A stretch of 25,949 nucleotides of DNA from an uncultured Prevotella sp. (GTDB lineage: Bacteria; Bacteroidota; Bacteroidia; Bacteroidales; Bacteroidaceae), in the NCBI GenBank assembly GCA_900762125.1, contig CAAFFL010000103.1:1-25949 (forward strand), in the 5' to 3' direction. Positions 22,080 to 25,949 of the stretch are shown here, one piece after another (within the stretch, counting starts at the first letter, position 1; each line of letters opens with the position of its first letter). Made by a program: the position numbers and the translations under genes. The notes below the pieces were generated by a model that worked only from the letters and a program-made list of their open reading frames with translations, had not been told where the DNA came from and made no database searches.

Positions 22080-22599
22080 GGGTCGATGGTTGAGGGTTAA
22101 GGGTTGATGGGGCAGAGGTGATGGTTGATGGCTGATCGTTAGTGGGATGGGGCTGATGTCCCATGAGATCCTCGAGTACTTTGCCAAACTCCTCCTGGCT
22201 CATGAACGGCTGGTCCTTCTCTCCCTCGCTGGCCCAGATCTCGATGGTGTCGCCCATGCCGACGAAGCGGATGCCCTGGCTGATGCCGGCGTCCTGCAGA
22301 TAGGGCCGTGGGATGAGGATGCGGCCGTTGCTGTCGATGCTGAGGCTGACCACGCCACTGACAAAGGCGCGGAACACCATCTGCTCCTGCCGGTCCCAGC
22401 GGGAGAGACGGCCTCTGAGCTCGTCCATCTCCGCGTTCCATACGCTCTCAGGATAGAGCACGAGGCAACGCTCATAGATGTCGCGGCGCAGGACGAGGGT
22501 CTCCTCGCCCGATGCCTGGAGCACCTTGCGGAACTGTGCCGGCAGGAACGCCCGCCCCTTGGCATCAGTCTTGGCTTCAATGTTACCTAAAAATCGCAT
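22072..22599 (-). CDS. mraZ: Transcriptional regulator MraZ with repeat-encoded C-terminal tail
   Basis: The conserved first gene of dcw clusters, an AbrB-fold DNA-binding protein that represses its own operon in E. coli. The start at 22599 gives MRFLGNIEAKTDAKGR. The frame is open to 22680, but that part covers the promoter and operator. Both MraZ half-site motifs are present: D12-AKG-R16 and D89-SNG-R93, each followed by a strand-forming hydrophobic run. The fold ends near residue 147. Residues 148-175 are extra and low in complexity, with PST at 157, 164 and 171, exactly seven apart, because they are encoded by a 7-bp tandem repeat. The normal family length is about 140-155. Confidence 0.93.
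   Translation of the reverse strand: MRFLGNIEAKTDAKGRAFLPAQFRKVLQASGEETLVLRRDIYERCLVLYPESVWNAEMDELRGRLSRWDRQEQMVFRAFVSGVVSLSIDSNGRILIPRPYLQDAGISQGIRFVGMGDTIEIWASEGEKDQPFMSQEEFGKVLEDLMGHQPHPTNDQPSTITSAPSTLNPQPSTHE
22085..22147. repeat. 7-bp tandem repeat (GATGGTT-like) in the mraZ 3' end
   Basis: Nine heptamers can be read from 22085: gatggtt, gagggtt, aagggtt, gatgggg, cagaggt, gatggtt, gatggct, gatcgtt, agtggga. In another phase the unit is GTTGATG, related to the GTTGAAT and GTTCAAA tracts of this cluster. It is translated as the MraZ tail and lies just before the rsmH start codon. Confidence 0.75.
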
Positions 22600-22637
22600 G
22601 CGTACCTCTTTTATTAGAACGTTCTGTCTTCGGGGTT

Positions 22638-22679
22638 CAAAGTTACACAAAATTCCCCACTTTGCACCACATTGCCCCA
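22638..22679 (-). promoter_or_regulatory. mraZ (dcw) promoter with three-repeat MraZ box
   Basis: On the minus strand TGGGG (22679-22675), TGGTG (22669-22665) and TGGGG (22659-22655) are direct pentamers separated by exactly 5 bases, the layout of the TGGGN-N5 MraZ operator known from E. coli. A Bacteroidetes -7 box TAACTTTG follows at 22645-22638, so the operator covers the -33 region. The mraZ ATG is 38 bases downstream; between them AGAACGTTCT (22616-22625) is a perfect palindrome in the leader. Autorepression of the whole cluster is inferred. Confidence 0.75.
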
Positions 22680-22848
22680 CAAAATTTGCATTTCGTCCTC
22701 ATTTTATTGTTCCCAGGGCCGTGTTTCAAAGCAATTTCACTTTTGTCAATCGTTTTACGTTTGTGAACAACCTTGCGCTAATGACCACAAAAAAGTTGCT
22801 TTTCACCATAATTTTGTCGAAATATTGTTGAATTAGAAAAAGAAATGT

Positions 22849-22856
22849 TATTTTTG
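22849..22856 (+). promoter_or_regulatory. -7 box of the acyltransferase operon
   Basis: TATTTTTG fits TAnnTTTG, 31 bases before the ATG at 22888. Upstream, GTTG (22827-22830) is the nearest -33 candidate (18-base spacer). The rest of the interval 22680-22848 is AT-rich and divergent from mraZ, with no gene seen. Confidence 0.6.
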
Positions 22857-22887
22857 CAACAGTTTACGTAAGTGTGTTTGCAACATC

Positions 22888-23742
22888 ATGAGCGAAAGCA
22901 TAGAGAAAACAATCGACATCGAGAGCGTGCTGCGGAGCAAGATGGGCGACAAGGTGAAATATGTGCCGCGCCCACTGGTGAAGTGGCTCAAGCACATCAT
23001 CCATGAGGATGAGGTCAACGCGTTCCTGTGGGAGAAGCGTGACCTCGTGGGTACGCCGTGGCTGAAGGCCTGTGTGGAGTACCTTGGCATGGACGTCACC
23101 CTCGAGGGCGAGGAAAACCTCCCGCCGAAGGACGACGGCAGGCTCTATACCTTCGTGTCCAACCATCCACTGGGTGGGCAGGACGGCGTGTGCCTCGGCT
23201 CAATCATTGGCGACCGCTACGACGGCCGCTTCCGCTATCTCGTCAACGACTTGCTGATGTTCCTCCCCGGCCTCCGGCCCGTCTGCGTGGGTATCAACAA
23301 GACCGGCAAGCAGAGCCGCTCGTTCCCACAGGCCGTGGAGAACGCCTTCCATGGCGACAGCCACGTGCTGATGTTTCCTGCAGGCCTCAACTCCCGAATG
23401 ATCGACGGACGTCTGCATGACCTGCCGTGGAAGAAGACGTTCATCACCAAGAGTGTCGAGACGCACCGCGACGTCGTGCCGATCTATTTCAGTGGACATA
23501 ACTCGAAGAGGTTCTACCGCATCGCACGCTGGCAGAAACGCATCGGTCTGAAGGTGAACATCGCGATGATCTTCCTCGTTGACGAGATGTATCGCAACCG
23601 CTACAAACACTTCCGCATCGTCATCGGGAAGCCCATCCCCTGGCAGACCTTCGACAAGACCAAGACACCGATGGAATGGGCGAAATTCGTCGAAGATACG
23701 GTTTACGAACAAGCAGGACCCGCCGCCGACAAAGGCGAATGA
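22888..23742 (+). CDS. glsA: Acyltransferase of the LPLAT family (GlsA-like O-acyltransferase)
   Basis: A 284-residue member of the lysophospholipid acyltransferase superfamily. The catalytic block is SNHPLGGQDG (H93, D99; the spacing is one longer than the classical HX4D, as in the OlsA/GlsA-like branch). The acceptor block is MFPAGLNSR (162-170, replacing FPEGTRS), and VVPIYFSGHNSKRFY lies nearer the C-terminus. Paired with the downstream GNAT-fold N-acyltransferase it matches the Bacteroides glycine-lipid genes, where GlsB N-acylates glycine and GlsA adds the second, ester-linked acyl chain. Substrate is inferred from family and pairing. Only 19 bases separate it from the partner. A plain 1-acylglycerol-phosphate acyltransferase is the alternative. 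Confidence 0.75.
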   Translation: MSESIEKTIDIESVLRSKMGDKVKYVPRPLVKWLKHIIHEDEVNAFLWEKRDLVGTPWLKACVEYLGMDVTLEGEENLPPKDDGRLYTFVSNHPLGGQDGVCLGSIIGDRYDGRFRYLVNDLLMFLPGLRPVCVGINKTGKQSRSFPQAVENAFHGDSHVLMFPAGLNSRMIDGRLHDLPWKKTFITKSVETHRDVVPIYFSGHNSKRFYRIARWQKRIGLKVNIAMIFLVDEMYRNRYKHFRIVIGKPIPWQTFDKTKTPMEWAKFVEDTVYEQAGPAADKGE

Positions 23743-23761
23743 TACAAGCAATAAAAGGAAT

Positions 23762-24742
23762 ATGGAAGAAGAAATTATCCAACCCATCAGCAAAGAAGAG
23801 CTGATGGCTGAACTCACCCCTGACCGAAAGCTCCGTACTACTAACAAGAGTCACAACGAGATCTACGTCGTGACTGCCGACGAGGCGCCAAACGTGATGA
23901 AGGAGATTGGCCGCCTGCGTGAGATTGCCTTCCGCACATCCGGTGGTGGCACGGGAAAGCCCATGGATATCGACGAGTTTGACACGATGGAGAACCCCTG
24001 CCGACAGCTCGTCGTCTGGAACCCGGAGGCTCAGGAAATCATCGGTGGCTATCGCTATCTCTTCGGCCACGACTGGAAGATCGACAGTGAAGGTCAGCCC
24101 ATCCTTGCCATGGGCCACATGTTCCACTTCTCCGATGAGTTTATGCGCGACTATGCGCCCCACACCGTGGAGCTAGGCCGCTCATTCGTGTCCCTCGACT
24201 ATCAGAATGTTCGTAAGAACACCAAGTCGATCTTCGCCCTCGACAACCTCTGGGACGGTTTGGGCGCGCTGACGGTCATCAACCCCGAGTGCAAGTATTT
24301 CTTTGGCAAGATGACGATGTACCCCTCCTTCCCACGCCGTGGCCGCGACATGATCCTCTATTTCCTTCGCAAGCATTTTGGTGATAAGGAGAAGCTCGTC
24401 ACACCGATGGAACCGCTCCAATTGGAGACTCCTGACGGCGAACTGGCCAGGATTTTCAAGGAGGACGACTTCAAAAGCGACTACCGCATCCTCAACCGCA
24501 CCATTCGTGAGATGGGCTACAACATTCCCCCATTGGTGAATGCCTACATGAACCTTAGTCCGACGATGAAGTGTTTCGGCACTGCCATCAACCATGAGTT
24601 TGGTGAGGTGGAGGAGACGGGCATCCTCATCGCCGTCGACGAGATTTTCGAGGAGAAGCGTGTGCGCCACATCGAGAGTTTCGTCAAGGAGCATCCGGAG
24701 GCACTGGAGTTGCCCGGACATCCGAAGAACGTGATGCTTTAG
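23762..24742 (+). CDS. glsB: GNAT-fold N-acyltransferase (GlsB/OlsB-like)
   Basis: A 326-residue protein of the family often annotated 'hemolysin' and related to OlsB. Diagnostic parts: IGRLREIAFRTSGGGTGKPMD at about 49-69, QLVVWNPEAQEIIGGYRYL (82-100, acyl-donor-binding strand pair), VELGRSFVSLDYQN (136-149, equivalent to the OlsB EIGRSCV segment) and YFFGKMTMYPSF. In Bacteroides the homologue N-acylates glycine in the first step of glycine-lipid synthesis. The ATG at 23762 is preferred over the longer open frame from 23579, which lies inside the upstream gene. Its stop TAG at 24740-24742 overlaps the stop of the convergent dGTPase gene. Confidence 0.75.
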   Translation: MEEEIIQPISKEELMAELTPDRKLRTTNKSHNEIYVVTADEAPNVMKEIGRLREIAFRTSGGGTGKPMDIDEFDTMENPCRQLVVWNPEAQEIIGGYRYLFGHDWKIDSEGQPILAMGHMFHFSDEFMRDYAPHTVELGRSFVSLDYQNVRKNTKSIFALDNLWDGLGALTVINPECKYFFGKMTMYPSFPRRGRDMILYFLRKHFGDKEKLVTPMEPLQLETPDGELARIFKEDDFKSDYRILNRTIREMGYNIPPLVNAYMNLSPTMKCFGTAINHEFGEVEETGILIAVDEIFEEKRVRHIESFVKEHPEALELPGHPKNVML

Positions 24743-25949
24743 ACGATCGGCAGCGATATCCCTTCAATCTTTTGGTAATAATCGAGCGCATAGACGTCCG
24801 TCATGCCGCTGATGTAGTCGAGGACGGCCATGATGCGCGTCTCGAGGTCGGGACTCTCGATGTCGTACTGGCTGCTGAAGCGGCTGATGAGCTGTTGGCT
24901 ATGGAACTTCTCGGGGTGTAGCGCCGTGGAGACCAGAGTGCGCATCAGCGTTTCCATAATCTTGTAACCGCTGAGTTCCACATCCAGCACGGGTTTACTG
25001 CGGTAGATTTTCTTATACGACAGTGCAGAACATTGCTTATAAGCCGTGCGCTGCGGCTCGTCGATGTTGTCGATGAGGCTGCCCTGGAATGTGCCGCTGA
25101 GGATCTCGTCCTCGTGCTCCACAAACGTCTTCACGCACGCAGCCTCCAGCACGCCGACGGCGCATGCCCGCATGTAGACCACCTGTTCGTTGGGGTCAGA
25201 GACGCCCTCGTCGATGAGCCGCTGGCGGATGTTTGCCTGTGTCTGTTCGTCGAAGAATCCAAGCAATGCCTTGGTGGTCTCTTCAAAGGAAAGAATCTTG
25301 AGCTTATGCGAGTCTTCGATGTCCATGATCTCGTAGCAGATGTCGTCGGCCGCCTCCATGAGGTAGACCAGCGGATGGCGTACGTAGCGTGGTGGCTCAC
25401 CGTCGGCCGAGAGGCGAATTATGCCCAATTCATCGGCAATTTTGCGGTAGATATCCCCCTCTGAGCGGAAGAAACCAAACTTCCCGTGGTCGCCGGCCCA
25501 ATAGCTGGCGAAGGGATACTTCACCACGGAGGCCAGGGTGGAATAAGTCATGACATATCCGCCAGCCCGTCGGCCGACGAAACGGTGGGTGAGCAGACGG
25601 AAGGCGTTGGCGTTTCCCTCGAAGTGGGTGATGTCGTTCCAGAATGCGGGGCTCACCCTGTCTTTCAGGATGCGACCTTCCTCCTCGGTGAAGTAGGTCT
25701 GGATGGCACGTTCGCCAGAGTGCCCAAAGGGTGGGTTGCCCATGTCGTGGGCCAGTCCTGCTGTCTGGACGATGGTGCCGATCTCCTCGAAGAGCGTGCC
25801 GCGCAGCTCCGGATGGCGCTCCGTGAGGCGCCGTGCAACGTCGTCACCGAGGCTCTTCCCCAGCGATGAAACCTCGATGGAATGGGTCAAACGGTTATGT
25901 ACGAAGACGCTGCCCGGGAGGGGAAATACCTGTGTTTTGTTTTGCAGAC
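24739..25949 (-). CDS. dgt: dGTP triphosphohydrolase, HD superfamily (partial, N-terminus beyond window)
   Basis: Hydrolyses dGTP to deoxyguanosine and triphosphate. The frame is open from the right edge; the 403 visible codons begin LQNKTQVFPLPGSVFVHNRL, which is the conserved start region, so a few tens of residues are missing. HD-domain metal ligands: H in RLTHSIEVSSLGKSLG, HD in GLAHDMGNPPFGHSGE, and D in EAADDICYEIMDIEDSHK. A start at 25890 (TTG) would cut the first histidine motif and is wrong. The C-terminus is ISGMTDVYALDYYQKIEGIS. It is convergent with the acyltransferase operon, and the two reading frames overlap by four bases. Confidence 0.93.
   Translation of the reverse strand, partial: LQNKTQVFPLPGSVFVHNRLTHSIEVSSLGKSLGDDVARRLTERHPELRGTLFEEIGTIVQTAGLAHDMGNPPFGHSGERAIQTYFTEEEGRILKDRVSPAFWNDITHFEGNANAFRLLTHRFVGRRAGGYVMTYSTLASVVKYPFASYWAGDHGKFGFFRSEGDIYRKIADELGIIRLSADGEPPRYVRHPLVYLMEAADDICYEIMDIEDSHKLKILSFEETTKALLGFFDEQTQANIRQRLIDEGVSDPNEQVVYMRACAVGVLEAACVKTFVEHEDEILSGTFQGSLIDNIDEPQRTAYKQCSALSYKKIYRSKPVLDVELSGYKIMETLMRTLVSTALHPEKFHSQQLISRFSSQYDIESPDLETRIMAVLDYISGMTDVYALDYYQKIEGISLPIV

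Noticed and set aside
22080..22187. A 36-codon N-terminal extension of RsmH
   Set aside because: Encoded by the mraZ heptamer repeat in another frame; the conserved N-terminus starts at 22079.
22600..22680. A 27-codon N-terminal extension of MraZ
   Set aside because: It would translate the promoter and the MraZ operator; the family starts at MRFLGN.

Overview
The window looks like chromosome of a Bacteroidales bacterium, probably a relatively GC-rich Prevotellaceae member. Three things point there: (i) the division/cell-wall (dcw) cluster has the Bacteroidetes order mraZ-rsmH-ftsL-ftsI-murE-mraY-murD-ftsW-murG-murC-ftsQ-ftsA-ftsZ, without murF or ddl; (ii) promoter-like sites fit the Bacteroidetes TAnnTTTG (-7) / TTTG (-33) pattern rather than the E. 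coli one; (iii) there is a glycine-lipid-type acyltransferase pair and a secreted GH95 enzyme. No rRNA, CRISPR array, transposase or phage gene is visible.

Layout. 1-1369 (-) is the N-terminal part of a secreted GH95 alpha-L-fucosidase-type glycosidase that runs off the left edge. 1395-2519 (-) is an AAA-type ATP-binding protein whose promoter overlaps a nested GTTACAA repeat. 2598-2788 holds a long inverted repeat and a small hairpin. 2789-5285 (-) is tRNA-Glu, rpsT and gyrB, with a terminator and a fresh promoter between rpsT and gyrB. 5414-6136 (+) is recO. 6329-22599 (-) is the 13-gene dcw cluster, about 16.3 kb, starting from an mraZ promoter with a three-repeat MraZ-box operator. 22888-24742 (+) is a divergent two-gene acyltransferase operon (glsA/glsB-like). 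24739-25949 (-) is a dGTPase whose N-terminus lies beyond the right edge.

How the genes work together. MurC, MurD and MurE build the UDP-MurNAc-tripeptide (L-Ala, D-Glu, meso-DAP by motif). MraY and MurG make lipid I and lipid II. FtsW with the transpeptidase FtsI polymerises and crosslinks at the septum. FtsZ, FtsA, FtsQ and FtsL form the divisome scaffold. MraZ probably represses the whole cluster, and RsmH methylates 16S rRNA. murF must be elsewhere, because UDP-MurNAc-pentapeptide cannot be completed from this cluster.

The gene content is mostly housekeeping, and I see no candidate new defence or mobile system. The unexplained structure is a set of short-period tandem repeats at the dcw gene joints: related 7-bp units (GTTSAWD-like) before murC, between murE and mraY (two tracts) and in the 3' end of mraZ; a 9-bp unit between murD and mraY and, in degenerate form, through the FtsL N-terminal region; and a 22-bp unit between murD and ftsW. 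At two sites the repeats are translated and appear to have lengthened the protein (MraZ C-terminus, FtsL N-terminus).
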